From Symbiodinium natans (lineage: Eukaryota; Sar; Dinophyceae; Suessiales; Symbiodiniaceae): 64,000 bases of DNA. The stretch spans positions 126,001-190,000 of the forward strand of contig CAJNDS010002207.1 in NCBI GenBank assembly GCA_905221605.1. Direction: 5' to 3'. Below the pieces are notes generated by a model. That model was not told the DNA's origin. It searched no databases and was given only the letters and a program-made list of their open reading frames with translations. Below are positions 33,982 through 45,576 of this stretch, piece by piece (the first letter of the stretch is position 1; every line of letters begins with the position of its first letter). A program made the position numbers and the translations under genes.

Positions 33982-34150
33982 AGATCTTGTCACGGTGTGC
34001 TAATGCCATAGGCTTCGTGAACTTCATGCCAGGCCTCACAAGTTTCAGGGGCCGAGTTCCTCCAGCAAGGGCTTAGCTATTCAACCCCCGAACAGAACTT
34101 GAGGGTTGCAGCGGGAGCCCTTGCGTTTAGTGCACCACGGGCCCTCATAG

Positions 34151-34220
34151 ACCCGATTTGCTGAGGAACTACGGCAAGGGCCTCGTCATTCCGACCAACC
34201 AGATGGGCAGCGTGTCTGAT
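34151..34220 (+). CDS. Alpha-CA-like domain, N-x-G exon
   Basis: Acceptor CCCTCATAG and donor GAT|GTATGC enclose PDLLRNYGKGLVIPTNQMGS. RNYGKGLVI corresponds to the N-x-G-H-x-x-x-V strand of alpha carbonic anhydrases, with Lys where His is usual. Confidence 0.52.
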
Positions 34221-34763
34221 GTATGCCGATGTAAACCCTTGATAAACCGCATTGTGAAAGCACTCCACGAACTAAATGCCTCAACTATCCAAACTGTCGC
34301 CCCGATTTCATCTCTGCAGTGCAAGTCAGTCAGATAGGTGGGTGGCAAAGAAATCCTCAATCTCGCCTGCCTTTGCCAAAGTGAGAGGTCGAGCGGTCGA
34401 ACGCTAAACTGCACACCTTGTGATAGTCGGTCGGTGGACTCCCTTCTGTTTATGCTTAAGAGTATGACTTTTATCCTCGGACGCGAGTTGTCCGAAGCTC
34501 GAGCTCGCTATAGGATGGAAACCTGTCGTGTTGAAGCGTCTGTTGAACCTTCCTCCAGCCTTCCTGCAAAGGCTTTTTTGCAGCCCCAAAACCAAAGCTT
34601 AGTTGACAAGTTCTTTTCGCGGAGTTCTCGAAGTGGCGTGCAAGAGTTTTAATGCCCAAGGGGTGCTGAAAACTTTTTAGCAGGAAGACGCCACCGACAG
34701 GGTAGGATACGAGGAGGCTGCTAGCCATGAGCAGTATTAATTGCCAAGAACGACGTATCCCAG

Positions 34764-34825
34764 GTTACATCGAGCTGACGGGAGAGGACTGCCGCAGCCA
34801 ATCGCTGTCACCTGCACTTTCGTAG
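34764..34825 (+). CDS. Alpha-CA-like domain, candidate exon
   Basis: After GTATCCCAG it reads YIELTGEDC, matching the G-x-I-x-L-x-G-E strand that precedes the PSEH motif in many algal alpha-CAs. The 3' edge is uncertain and phase to 35477 is not proven. Confidence 0.4.
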
Positions 34826-34928
34826 AACAACCGAAGAATAATTCCCTTGACAGGGAAGCCATCGGATACAAGGGTACTTGCTTGGGAAAGGAAAACTGTG
34901 TTACGACAGTGCTGTACGAAGAGCACAG

Positions 34929-35112
34929 GACGGTTTCCCCGACTTCTATGAGGCTGGGGTGTGGAGTGGGAGGGCCGTGGGGCTCAAACGGATGTGAGTC
35001 GTCGGAGCCGGTTTCGCCTTCGGCATTAGAGGGTTAGTCATTGGTAGGGCCCAGACGCGACTTCAACTTCCTGATGCGCGGGGCAGAGCTGGATTCTATA
35101 CCTTTGCTTTAG
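34929..35112 (+). CDS. Two candidate exons (join 34929-34993, 35055-35112)
   Basis: The first reads DGFPDFYEAGVWSGRAVGLK and ends at an excellent donor AT|GTGAGT. The second starts after GGGCCCAG with one base and reads RDFNFLMRGAELDSI to TAG. Phase fits with a 61-base intron. Whether they belong to the alpha-CA domain is unclear, because they fall between its strands. Confidence 0.4.
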
Positions 35113-35476
35113 ACCCCACCGGAAGTTTAGCTCTAGAGCCCTCTGCAATTGGGCTCAGCGTAGAATACCCTGAAGCTGCTTTTTCGTTTGTTCAAAGCCC
35201 TTGCCAGCTGAGCCGCCCACTGACTGATATCAGCATGTAATAAATGCATAAACGACTGATAAACAACTAAATAAATTATAGTAAATATGTATATGTACCG
35301 TGAGATACAATCCCCCAAGTCTCATCCAGAAGATGCCCCGGAACTCGGTACAGAAATCGTCCGCAACACCCAGCAAGGCATCGTTCGGAATTCCTAAGGT
35401 CCTTTGAGAACTAGGCCCCATCAGCGCACACGAGGGCTGCCATTGGATTCGGGCCAGCCTGACAGCCTCAAGCCAG

Positions 35477-35565
35477 GTGGCACAGATACAGCTGCACATG
35501 CCCTCTGAGCACATGATCGATGGAAAGAGCTTTGCTGCGGAACTCCAGGTCGTGCACAGGCACGG
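35477..35565 (+). CDS. Alpha-CA-like domain, PSEH exon with altered zinc ligands
   Basis: Acceptor AAGCCAG. It reads QIQLHMPSEHMIDGKSFAAE then LQVVHRH. The pattern is plainly alpha-CA (Q-x-H-x-H-x-P-S-E-H...E-x-H-x-V-H), but the first ligand His (QIQ for QxH) and the third (ELQVVH for ExHxVH) appear to be Gln; only one of three ligand His remains. That resembles catalytically dead CA-related proteins. Confidence 0.7.
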
Positions 35566-36383
35566 AGGGTTCTGTAGGGGCTCAGACTCGTCTTTGCTGA
35601 CGAATCGTTACCTTAGCCCTGTGGAGCCAGGACCGGTGGCTTCAGAAGGAATGAATCGGTAGTAGATAATCTAATTAGATATTCGGTCTCTCTGCATGGA
35701 CTTGGCAGGTGTCCGCTTGTTTTGCGTGGAGGTTGGAGCGGTAGCCGGTAGCCGCCGGTAGCCATACGCATTCGCTTTACATCGGTGTCTAGGACAGACT
35801 AGCCCGAACAGCTTTGCAGGCTGTAGTGAAGCCAAGAGGTGGGCGGACTCGCAGACTTGGGGTCGTAAGCAGAAACTTTGACCGCATGCTGCTCGCGGAA
35901 GCACGAGCAGGCATCAAGCGACGGTGACGCAGGACGTCAACAGTGCGGACTCCCTTCCCTTCGTGGCCTGCCAGAAATCTAGGATTCGCCTTCGGATCAG
36001 GGTTCGAAGTTTTTCTGATGCTTCGGCATATGGGCGCCTGGAGTGATTTGGGCAGACTTCTTGTCAGAACATGGCATGATCTTCTTTGATTCTATATTTG
36101 GAGGAGATTCTAGACCACGAGCTCTTCCGCGACATTATCACAGAGTCATAGAGACACCTGCAGGCCCCGGCAGGGTTCGACCGCTGCGAGGTTACACCAA
36201 AAACTCCTTGCCGCATCTTCGGCACCGGGCACTAGGAAAGTGTAAGCCTCAGAAAGACTACCCGAACATGAGTCCGTGAAGCAAGGTCACGGCTTCTTTT
36301 CTGTTCCAGATGGGCGAGAAAGACAGTTGCCGGACATGCACTGGCTATGTTCCGGGCGCAAGGAAGGGTCTAGATTCTAGAGG

Positions 36384-36612
36384 TAGGGGGGGGGGGGGTA
36401 GAGGTAGTGGGTCGAGGAAAGGAATCGTAGGAGTGGCAGAGAGAATGATTCTACCCTCGTTTCTTCTTGTTGTTTCTTGTGTTTCATTCTTCGAGAATCG
36501 GAGTGGTAGGAGAGGTTCGCAGAGAATTATTCAAAATTCACCCCCTCGTTTCTTGTTTTGTTTCTTTTCTGCAGCTTTTTTTTTTTGCGGGGTGGGGGGG
36601 GGGGTGGGGTTT
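36384..36612. other. Purine/G-rich intronic tract with poly-T and poly-G runs
   Basis: Contains a G run (36386-36398), a T run (36577-36586) and another G run (36592-36606). No supported coding. Confidence 0.75.
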
Positions 36613-37792
36613 GTTTGAACGAAGCCTTCATGCCAACTGGAGCCAGAGGATTGCCTTTATCAAGAAGCCTGGCAGGTTGTTTACAGAGGGTCCTCGATTT
36701 GTGTGGCAGAAGCATTACTCAGGCCAGAGATCAGTGGCTCCAAAGACTTATTGCCAACTTGTGGGAACATGCAAAGCTCTCATGTGCAGAGCCTGCGCTT
36801 GAGCACCCCCGCGCGGCAGCTTACGGTACTCCTTCAGAGCAGAACCCAGATCATGGCACTTGGCACACAACACGGCGGGCCGTTTAATCTGGAAAGCTTT
36901 AGATTGTAGCTTCCATTAGCTCATTGGCTTCCTTTCAAGCGGGCCAAGGATCACCCCATGTTCGACCTGACAGCCTCAACGATATGATTCGCAGAGCCAT
37001 CGTTTGACGACCCCCCCCCCCCCCCAAAACTTAATGCCACTCCCTATTCTTCCTCGGGTGCATTGTAAGGTCAGCTTCTGAAGCAGTGCCTGGGCATGGA
37101 ACGAGCACCGAAAGAAAACTAGGTTGCTTCTCATTTCTCCACGTGCGCATGTCCTTGAGGGCCCTAGCGGGCAGCACCACAAGCAAGCAAAGCTCCAAAC
37201 TAGAGCAGTTGCATGGTGCCAATGTGCCTTGCGTCATGAGGTGTTGACATGAGGGGAGTGTTCGGTTGAACATACTGAGTGCCCAGCTGCTTCCTCACAA
37301 TAACATTCAGGGTCGCTGCGCAGAGAGGCGGGGGCGCCTTTTAGAATCCAGAGTCTCTTTAGCGATCTTGGCAGTTTGGCATTGTAGAAAAAGGCCTACG
37401 ACTCTCACAAGGTTCTTAGGTCCAGATCACGTGACTTTGCCTTCTATATTCCATGGGGTTGGGTACTCCTTGTCCACGTTGGGCTCACAATATGGGATTG
37501 TTGTGACAAAGCACCGAAGAAGCCCTTGAGCAGTCTGCACCCTAAACTCAAAATGGCCTAAGCTTCATAAAGCCATCTTTGAAGCCGCATTATTCATTGA
37601 GAACCCTAAGCAGAGTTCAGGTGCTTCTGCTTAGGAAGCTCAAGTGCTTGTGGTCATCGTGTCTCTGAGGTTCTTCCTGCCAGGCGTGCTTGAGCCCAAC
37701 ACCTACCGCAGCCGTGGCTGCAGATCAGAATCAACCCACCACGCATAAGGGACGCCCATTGAACCCCTGGCGTCGGGATGCCCAATGCTGAG

Positions 37793-37877
37793 CTTTGCTT
37801 GGCCGCCTTCACAAGAAATCCTGCAGCGCGACGCGAGGCTGCTAGACAGGTGCCAGAAAGGCCATACTGTTCTCCAG
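37793..37877 (+). CDS. Candidate exon
   Basis: Ends at a strong donor CAG|GTGAGA and reads WPPSQEILQRDARLLDRCQK then GHTVLQ. Predicted helical and charged. A different overlapping frame runs on past the donor and is an alternative. Confidence 0.45.
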
Positions 37878-38883
37878 GTGAGAATGACATGGCGATCGAT
37901 CTGATGCGCTCTCTTGGGCCAGCCCTCAACGGCCCGGGGGGCCAGTACCGGGTTCGGGTTTTCGTGCTCCCAACGAATCGAGCACCAATATCCGCTTTGG
38001 GGAGGGCTGGAGAGTAGCTAGTGTAAGGATCTGCGTATCTTAGGGCTCGGAGCCTAATCTTCGGCCTTGTATGGTTCCCTTAAGCAGAAGCGCGTCTGAA
38101 ATCAGAAACCTTGCGTGGACTTACCATCACAGGGTGAGCCTCAACATCTTTAAGGGCCAGGGAGCTTGACACTTGACACTGGAGTCCTTCCAGGCTTTGG
38201 GGCTTAACTTCTGAAACCTGAATCCGAAAGCCTTCCTGAGGGCCTTTGGGAGTGGGTACCCGAGCAGTGTGAAGATGTGTAAGGGGTTGCTGTTGAGGTT
38301 GGGTGCAGCTGGTTTGAAGGTTCCTATCTCGGATAAGCCTCGAAGGCGCGCAGCGTTTGCATCAAGGAGAAATCCTGTGCAAAGGCGTGTAGACATCTCT
38401 CCACTTCTTTCCAAAGGAAGGAGTGGTGATGGCGTCAGAACAGGAGGAGGAAACAGAGATTTTGGAGGCGCGGCTCGAGAAGTCAGCCAGCCAAGTCTGA
38501 ATGGATTCACAACTAGAGTGACCGTTATCCACTTGTCATATCATGGTGAACATCTTTCAGTACATGCTGACGTTGGCTGTTTCTGAAACAAGTAGTATGA
38601 CCCCTTTGAGGACCCATCGAGCATCAACAAGATGTGGCATTAAATGGTGCGCTCACACAGGGCCTCTATCATACGATCGGCACACGACCGCCGGACAATT
38701 TATCGGCATCAACGCCAATATCGCTGAATACGTGCAATACGGCGATACGCATCATGTGGTGTTTTCTCAGGATATCCAGCACACGTGCAAACAACCAACA
38801 GCCGATGCGTGAAGGCAATGAATATTGCTGCCGCCGCCCACACAATCTGCACTTGAAAGCAGTCCTGAACCCAAGCCCGCCAG

Positions 38884-39063
38884 GAATTGGAGGAGGAGAC
38901 GGAGGATGCAGAGGCCGAGATGGAAGGTGGAGACGAAGGTGTGGAGCTTAGCCGGGATTGGGATGTGCGCCTACAAAACCTTTGGCCTCGGCTGGCTGCA
39001 GCAAGTGATAAGCACAATGAACCAGGCAAAATGCAAAAAACAAGGCGACCACGGACATGTTAG
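38884..39063 (+). CDS. Candidate acidic exon
   Basis: After CCCGCCAG it reads ELEEETEDAEAEMEGGDEGV, then LSRDWDVRLQNLWPRLAAAS and on to TAG. Strong codon bias in the first half; the exon may end before the stop. Confidence 0.42.
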   Translation, partial: ELEEETEDAEAEMEGGDEGVELSRDWDVRLQNLWPRLAAASDKHNEPGKMQKTRRPRTC

Positions 39064-39509
39064 CCCGGTCAAGATGCATGGCTTTCTTGCTTTCAATCGA
39101 AGTTGCCGCACATGGCCTGACCCGGCACCTGCGCCTGCCCAGAGAAGTGTTGCATGCCAGCAGGCAAGCACCACAGCAAGACACAGGCACACCCATCCTT
39201 GTGAGAGAGCTTCGCTCAGTGGAGCTCTTCGCTCCAAAAAACGGTCAATGCATGATCGCGGCACTCTTCTGCTTCCATCTACCATGCGTGATCAGCGCTT
39301 TTTTGTGAGCGCCTGGAGAGTGAAAGCCACACGAACCTTGTTGGAGCATGCTGGGCCCCCAGGTACGATCGTCAAGTTTGGAAGCTTCTGACTGGAGAGC
39401 AGATGGCAAAGCATAAACAGAATGTTTTCATACAGCAACCCTAAACTTGATGTGGTTTTCAGGATCATGGCATGCTGTTTTTTGTACTGCTGCCAGAAGC
39501 GCAGGCCAG

Positions 39510-39630
39510 CGGATGCAGGGGATGTTTCGCGGTGGGTTTATCTCGGGTTGACAGCCGCTTGCACCAAGGAAGCGAGAATGGCTCCGAGGCGGACCACGAG
39601 GAAGCCGTGGCACAGGCAGGGTTGCGTTGA
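39510..39630 (+). CDS. Candidate exon
   Basis: After GCAGGCCAG it reads VDSRLHQGSENGSEADHEEA and closes with TGA. Polar and acidic; no domain recognised. Confidence 0.4.
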
Positions 39631-39689
39631 CTTAACGTCATGCTTGTTTTGCCCAAAGCCCTTAGTGCACTTAGACAATATGTATATAT

Positions 39690-39755
39690 TTACATCTATC
39701 TATGTGTGTGTATACATATATATATATATGTATGCATACATACATACATACATGT
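39690..39755. repeat. TA/CATA microsatellite
   Basis: GTGTATACATATATATATATGTATGCATACATACATAC-like alternating purine-pyrimidine DNA. Confidence 0.9.
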
Positions 39756-40040
39756 ATATGACCTTAGAGGAGGAAGGACTTGACCAGAGCTTTCTTTGTG
39801 GGCCGCGCCCATGCCCCAAGCATGGGCTGGTGCGGATATTTCATTCCTTCTTGTGTTGCCTTGTGGAACCGATGGCCAGCGTGTTATGCTTTTGCCCCTT
39901 TGCTTCTTTTGCTGCTGATGGGGTGGCTTTGTAAGCGCGCCAAGTCTGCAAATCGCCTGCAATACGTCAGCAGCACTTGGAATGCGCAACGAAAGTCTTT
40001 TCGCTACTAACGAAGCTGTGCAAGCAATTTCTACAAGAGG

Positions 40041-40322
40041 AGAATTATACATATACACATACACATACGCATACACATACACGTACATATACATATATAC
40101 ATATATACATATATACATATATACATATATACATATATACATATATACATATATACATATATACAGAAATACAAATATACATATATACATATATACATAT
40201 ATACATATATACATATATACATATATACATATATACATATATACATATATACATATATACATATATACATATATACATATATACATATATACATATATAC
40301 ATATATACATATACATATACAT
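40041..40322. repeat. (ATACATAT)n satellite tract, about 280 bases
   Basis: An 8-base period TATACATA dominates. Long Tyr/Ile/His ORFs on both strands come only from the repeat. Confidence 0.96.
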
Positions 40323-40545
40323 GTACAATATGTGTGTATAGCTGTTCTCATAAATGGCTGACCTAGCACCGACACAGCACAGCACCCAGGGCATTTGGTG
40401 GAGCTTCTGTGGCACGACATGGATCATGAATCCATGGAAGAAAATCAGAAGCCCTGAACATGCAGTGTATGGGAGGCGAAACCCGGACCCCTCACACTGC
40501 TTCCCAAACCTCCAGAATGAATCCTGAAGCCTGGACCTCTCACAG

Positions 40546-40638
40546 GACGAGGTACTGGAAAAGTACGCGGTGGTTTACGACCAGAGCCTGGACAAGGACC
40601 TTGCGAGCCCGAACTCCCTCCTTTTTTGGGGGTTATGA
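40546..40638 (+). CDS. Exon of large gene, upstream of first globin-like domain
   Basis: Acceptor CTCTCACAG, phase 0. It reads DEVLEKYAVVYDQSLDKDLA with very strong codon bias and runs to TGA; a GC donor after GACCTT is possible. No known domain. Confidence 0.52.
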   Translation, partial: DEVLEKYAVVYDQSLDKDLASPNSLLFWGL

Positions 40639-40911
40639 AGTGAAGCCTTCAAGCTTCGGCCCTTTTTGTGTGGGATCTCGAATCTCAGAAGCTGAAAGAC
40701 CAATGGGCCCAACACCCCCACACGTCATGAGCCCTGTACAGCCTATCTCCGTCCCGAACACCGTCAATGCTGAACCCCAGAGGCCGCCACACAAATCAGC
40801 CCCAACCTTTACGCAGGCTTGACCTTCCATTGCCAGTTGCTGATCGTTGGATTTTGCGAAGTCCTAAGTCCTAAGCCCTACACTACACCTCCAGCAGTCC
40901 AAGCTCGGCAG

Positions 40912-40980
40912 GTCCGATTTCCTCCAGATTACGTGGCAGAGGTCAAGCGCACGTGGCAGCTCTTCTGCCAGAACGCAGGC
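40912..40980 (+). CDS. Exon of large gene, globin-like helix A
   Basis: Acceptor CTCGGCAG. It reads VRFPPDYVAEVKRTWQLFCQ then NAGA. V-x-x-V-K-x-x-W-x-x-F is the classic start of a globin fold. The right edge is approximate (AG|GCGCTG donor). Confidence 0.55.
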
Positions 40981-41756
40981 GCTGCAAACCTCTGGACCTT
41001 GAACCCTGAACGGCGGAGGAGTTGTGCCGCGAATAGGGGAGGTAACGAGGGAAATGAGGTAGCTGAACTGACTCAACCCGAAACAAGGTCTGTGCAGCGT
41101 GGGCCCTAATGGCCTTGGAGATATTGAGTCATTGAGTTAAGAGATTTTTGCCGAGAAGGGCTGAGGCTTCAGGCTCCAGGTTCCAATGTTACACACCTAC
41201 CGACTCTTCTGGGACAGGGTTACGGGCTTGCCTACCCCACGAATCCTCGGAACCTCGGCCCCACCCTCGGCTCGGTGAACTTTGCCCATGATCACCACAA
41301 GCCCTTTCAGCTCGCAGAACATCCACGAGTCCACGAGTAGCGACAGTTCACGTCCTAGACTACACAAGATGTGCCAGGCTCTCCGGAGGGAGCTGGAGAA
41401 GCCATTTTGAATTGCTGGTGGGAGGCAGCACCCAGTCTTCACGCGCCGCTGGGCCTGCATAAAGTTGATAAAGCTCGAAGATGCTCGATTTAAAACGGGG
41501 GGGGGGGGGTGTTTTGCAAATTGCAGGAGTCGGCCTGTGAGGCGCCTCAGGATCCCCCACTAGTGGCTTGGGGGCTTGGGGGTGCAGTTTCGGTTGAGAA
41601 CGGCCCGTCACAAGCAAGGAAGCAGACACGTGTCAGGAGCAAGGAGATTCGGGGGCCCGCGCCACAACACACACAAACACTTGGGGCGCGGGGACAGCGG
41701 GGACAGCGCGGGGACAGCGCGGGGGCCTGTACCCTCATGCCCCCACGAAACAAAGA

Positions 41757-41900
41757 AAAGAGAGAGCGAGAGAGAACGAAAGGAAGGCAGGAAGGAAAGG
41801 AGGCGACTTTTACGCTGCTGCGCAGGACCTCGGGAGTGCTATAAAGCAAGAGAGACAGAGAGAGAGAGACTGAAAGACAAATGGAAAGGAAGAAAGAACT
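41757..41900. repeat. Purine-rich AG low-complexity tract
   Basis: GAGAGCGAGAGAGAACGAAAGG and similar. No coding support. Preceded at 41690-41722 by GGGGACAGCG repeats. Confidence 0.85.
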
Positions 41901-42239
41901 AAAGCAGCAAAGAGAAAACTGGGGGATGGGTCATGCAATACAAGCCATCCAGCTCGTGCAGCAGTTGTAGCTGCAAAAGTACCATGCTGCCTGCTTCGCG
42001 AGTTGCTGCTAGGGCTGTCTTTAAGAAAGGTGAGTTGCTGGCAAGGCTACTCCTGCATGAGCCGTAGCGAACTTCCGTGCGCATCATGAACTTGGGCAGT
42101 ACATTGCCGGTTTTACAAAATTTGATTGAAGAGTGTTGAAGATGGCTAGAGGAGAGGGGCTTGAAATGGCTGGGCTCGTTGACTCAAAGTTAGCGAGTGT
42201 CAGGCATCTTCATTGAGACTGCCGGTCTGAGCATTTAAG

Positions 42240-42351
42240 TCGGCATGTCGCTTCAAGTTCGGGCCAAGGCACTTCAAAACTCCGCGGACGGTGCTGTACT
42301 TGCGCCTTGCGCAGGGCATACAGCCGGTTGTCGCAGCCTTGGGCCACCCGA
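42240..42351 (+). CDS. Exon of large gene, globin-like region
   Basis: Acceptor GAGCATTTAAG and donor CCGA|GTGAGC. It reads FKFGPRHFKTPRTVLYLRLA then QGIQPVVAALGHPS. The frame stays open to a second strong donor, AAA|GTGAGT at 42479, so the exon may be longer or the extension may be a separate exon after TCTTTCAG. The opposite strand also has an open frame, but no splice sites match it. Confidence 0.55.
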
Positions 42352-42946
42352 GTGAGCTCAAAACGCAGGTGCTTCTCGGGAATGACTCTGTTCCTTCGTC
42401 TTTCAGCTTCATTTTCGCTTGTCGGTTCGACGGGGTCATTCTTGACCAGGGCTGCACGGGGACATGCTACTTCAGCAAAGTGAGTTAATTCATAGCCGTG
42501 CTGGGCGACAAGCTGGGCCACGAAGCACACTCAGGCTTGAAACCGTTTGAAGCCCCTGAAGAAAGGAGGAAGCCCGAACAGAACGCACAGTCATGACGAG
42601 GTGCTGATTTCTGCAGATGAGGTTTTGTTGTATGTGGGTTAGAGTAGAGGATGCTCACCCTGGCATGGAGGGTCCAGTGCGTAGTTCTAAACCCTCCTAT
42701 AAGTCCTATAAGCACGAAGCCCGCAGGTTGACATGATCGCCTTCCGTCATCTGGATCGCCCGGTCACCACCCAGGCGCCTGGCCCCAGAATCCCCAGAAC
42801 TCGCTCCGCCAATTCTGCTGATGTTTTCTTTTTACGTGGCATGACGTGAGAGGGCCCCCTTCTCGGTCCTTAAGCTTGGCCTTAAGCGAGGGCAGGGCTG
42901 AGCCTCCGCATACGCACTCCACCCCTGACCGTTCAAACTCCTAAAG

Positions 42947-43070
42947 TGAAAGGCGTGCCCTGAAGCACCGTGCCTTGGCTAAGGCTGTGGAGATTCTGCG
43001 GGACGCGATGCTCGACATGTGGGATGCAGAGCTTGCCTCGGAGTTTACGCCCAAGGCGCGGATGGTGTAG
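42947..43070 (+). CDS. Exon of large gene, helical (globin-like helix H)
   Basis: After CTCCTAAAG it reads ALAKAVEILRDAMLDMWDAE then LASEFTPKARMV and TAG, or a GTGTAG donor. An amphipathic helix with a central Trp is compatible with the last helix of a globin. Confidence 0.5.
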
Positions 43071-43199
43071 GGATATGTGTGGGTTGCGTACAGCGCGTAC
43101 AGCGCAAGTTCTTCAGACTGCTTGTAGGCCAGTGGCCTCATGGAGTTGTCGGGATTTGGGGGCGGGCATGCGGTGCGGTCAAATGGTCGATCCGAGCAG

Positions 43200-43258
43200 A
43201 TTCAGCAAGCATGTCTGGCAACCCGCTCCCTATACTCCCCCATTCTTCAGTTATCTTG
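43200..43258 (+). CDS. Candidate exon
   Basis: Acceptor TCCGAGCAG, donor CTTG|GTGAGA. It reads FSKHVWQPAPYTPPFFSYL. Confidence 0.42.
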
Positions 43259-43358
43259 GTGAGAGGTTGTGAATATGGGGGAGGGGGGGGGGGCGGGGGA
43301 GCACATTCAACAATTGCATTGAATGCATCTGTAAGGAGAGAACTCATGAGCCTGACAG

Positions 43359-43436
43359 GGCTTACATCATTGGATGCCTATTGGGCTCTTGAAGGAAATG
43401 GAGCAGAACCCAGCCAAACTTAAGGAGCTGCAGTAA
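43359..43436 (+). CDS. Candidate exon
   Basis: Acceptor GCCTGACAG. It reads GLHHWMPIGLLKEMEQNPAK then LKELQ and TAA. Coding-like helix; no family recognised. Confidence 0.42.
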   Translation, partial: GLHHWMPIGLLKEMEQNPAKLKELQ

Positions 43437-43504
43437 TTAACAAGTCAATCAACATTGAGTGACATTTGCTTGGCATCTCCCGGGAATCCGCATCTGCTGC
43501 GAAG

Positions 43505-43769
43505 GCGCGTGCTGCCTGGTTTACCATTTTGAACTATATGGGTGGCGCCTTTGTCTACTACCAGCGGGAGCGACCCGTCTGCCAGTGTTCACGGAGTTCT
43601 TCGAGGTGAAAGGCTTCACGTCATTGGGGGCTTCAACTTTCAGTTTGCGTCATGAAACCGCCTCCTGGCAGTTTGGGGGTTTTGGGTGCGCTGCGGAACA
43701 GATGCGGTCCTGCAACTGGTACGAACAGAAGAACTACACTCCATGGGACCTGCCGTACCGAGAAGACAG
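43505..43769 (+). CDS. Two candidate exons (43505-43605 and 43672-43769)
   Basis: The first reads ARAAWFTILNYMGGAFVYYQ and ends at GAG|GTGAAA. The second, after CTCCTGGCAG, reads CAAEQMRSCNWYEQKNYTPW and ends at ACAG|GTTACC. Their best frames do not join in phase, so one boundary is wrong. Confidence 0.33.
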
Positions 43770-44387
43770 GTTACCCCAAAAGCAAACCGTCCTAAGCCAA
43801 ACCAAGAAGTGAGCCGAAAGCGCCGAAAGCCAGCCAAAGGTATGCATTACGCATCAAGATCATCCATCGCAGTTGGCGGGAAGCCAACAAGGCTCGAGGG
43901 CATCCGCCATATGTAACGACATGGGTGAGCCCTGGTCTTGTACGAAATGCAGATACCCCTAGCCAGATATTATGAAAGAAGTTTCGGTTCGCAGAAGACA
44001 ATTGCTTGCGCCCCCAGACCCGAAGAAGCCTTCAAGGCCGTATGGTTTAGGGAGTTTGGGGTTCACTCTGGCGAGTTACCTGGAGTCAAATGGGCCTTTT
44101 TGAATTTGTGCGTTGCCTTGAGGCCTGAACCTTGAATCTCAACAACTCAAGTGGTGCGAGTGGAAAGCCCGGGCGCAGTCGCAGTTCCTCTCTTTTCTGA
44201 GGCATCCGTTCCCATGCGGGAAGCGATGAAACTTGAGTGGAAGCCCCAAGCCCTGTTTGCCCATTGCTTCTGGAGCATCGAGCTCAACAGCCTGCATCAT
44301 GAACCCGTACATGAAAGTCCTTGCTCCTACGGACTCCAAGCTTCGCCCTCAACACCCAAAAAGATCTCTTCAATCGTATGCGCAGGC

Positions 44388-44457
44388 GGCAGCACAGCCC
44401 GAGGACGAACTCGAGTTGGCAGCGGTGGCCACTGCCGACCAGCCGAAGGAGGCCCCG
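44388..44457 (+). CDS. Candidate exon, Ala/Glu-rich linker
   Basis: Between GCGCAG and CCCCG|GTTTGT: AAAQPEDELELAAVATADQP. Likely a linker if real. Confidence 0.33.
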
Positions 44458-44706
44458 GTTTGTGACGCTCCGTGGGCTTGGGGCCCCCGGCTGGTTTACA
44501 TTCGTAAGAACCGGCAGCGTTGCCGAGGCGCAGTGCTTCACCCGAAAGAGCCGGGTACAAGATGCAAGTGGATTTGATGTGACATTGTGTCATGCTGTGT
44601 CATGTAGTCACAGTGGTCATGTTGAGCTTCTTTGCGGAGCTACAATGGTGCAGAAGGTGAAAGCAATGTCCAAGCTTTTGAACCCCAAACCCTCAACACA
44701 AGTTAG

Positions 44707-44767
44707 GAGACAGTCACTCTCCACAACGATGCCGCAGAGATTGGACCCGAAATTGACCAGTGTTCAG
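44707..44767 (+). CDS. Candidate exon
   Basis: Acceptor ACAAGTTAG and donor TTCAG|GTCCAG; reads ETVTLHNDAAEIGPEIDQCS. Good codon bias. Confidence 0.38.
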
Positions 44768-45312
44768 GTCCAGGAAGAAGAGGAACCACAAACCGATGAG
44801 AATCCGAATCAGGTGACACAAGAAGCGTCTCGGCTTGGTGAATTCAGGAGATTAGGAGTTAGGAGGGCTTGACAACACACGCCGAAGAAAGTCTTCCTGC
44901 GCTTCACTGCCGACTCCTGCTGACCTTTCTGAGGGAAGTCTTTTTTCTCTCCCGTGCCCATTGATTCCCTAACGTGCTGCTTTCAGTCGCTGATGCCCTT
45001 CCCGTTCCCGAGTCTCGGTTCTCCATCTTGTCTTTTGTGCAGAATACATGTAGGGTAGCGTGTTCATGACTTTGAGCATCCCCTCTGCGAGTCGCGATGG
45101 AACCGGTCTCATGCCTCGAGAATGAAGCCCTTGGGCCGAGGAGCAACTAGCAAAGAGTCAACCGACAGAGGCTGCAAAGACGGCCCATGACTCCCAGATG
45201 AAGGCACGCCCTACCGGGTAATGGGCCCTGATTCTTGAACTTATTTGTGCCCAAGCCCTCCGCAAGGCACGAGGCATGCCAGATCCCAGTTCCAAAGCAC
45301 CAAAACACTCGG

Positions 45313-45393
45313 CATGGTTGCGTTGCTTCGAATGGTGCCCTTTGTCTCAAAGATTCTGAAAGCGCACATCCTCTACTCAGAGTTTCGGGCCCA
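45313..45393 (+). CDS. Exon of large gene, second globin-like region
   Basis: Reads MVALLRMVPFVSKILKAHIL then YSEFRAQ, ending at a GTATTC donor. Amphipathic helices with high G/C third-position use. The left edge is approximate. Confidence 0.45.
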
Positions 45394-45461
45394 GGTATTC
45401 AGGGCGAAGTCTCTTCAAAAACGTATTCAGGGAAATCGGAAAGGCTTCGATTGTAGATCAG

Positions 45462-45576
45462 GATGGGCGGCCGCCCCAAATTCTCCGCAAATTCCCCGGC
45501 GACTGAAGAGGTACCGAATTCCTTCCGCGAGATGTTCATGTTCAACGCGGCCGTGATGGGGTGCCTGGTCTGGTGA
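45462..45576 (+). CDS. Exon of large gene
   Basis: After GTAGATCAG it reads GGRPKFSANSPATEEVPNSF then REMFMFNAAVMGCLVW and TGA. Codon bias is strong. The true donor may lie before the stop. Confidence 0.48.

Noticed and set aside
36467-36909. Overlapping + strand ORFs with mildly coding-like stretches
   Set aside because: Three frames look equally plausible and no splice-site pair picks one, so no exon was called.
39696-40427. Tyr/Ile/His-rich ORFs on both strands, up to 243 codons
   Set aside because: Read-through of the ATACATAT repeat; no coding signal outside it.
42210-42530. 106-codon minus-strand ORF
   Set aside because: The + strand has an acceptor and GTGAGC/GTGAGT donors framing a coding-like exon, while the minus frame lacks matching splice sites.
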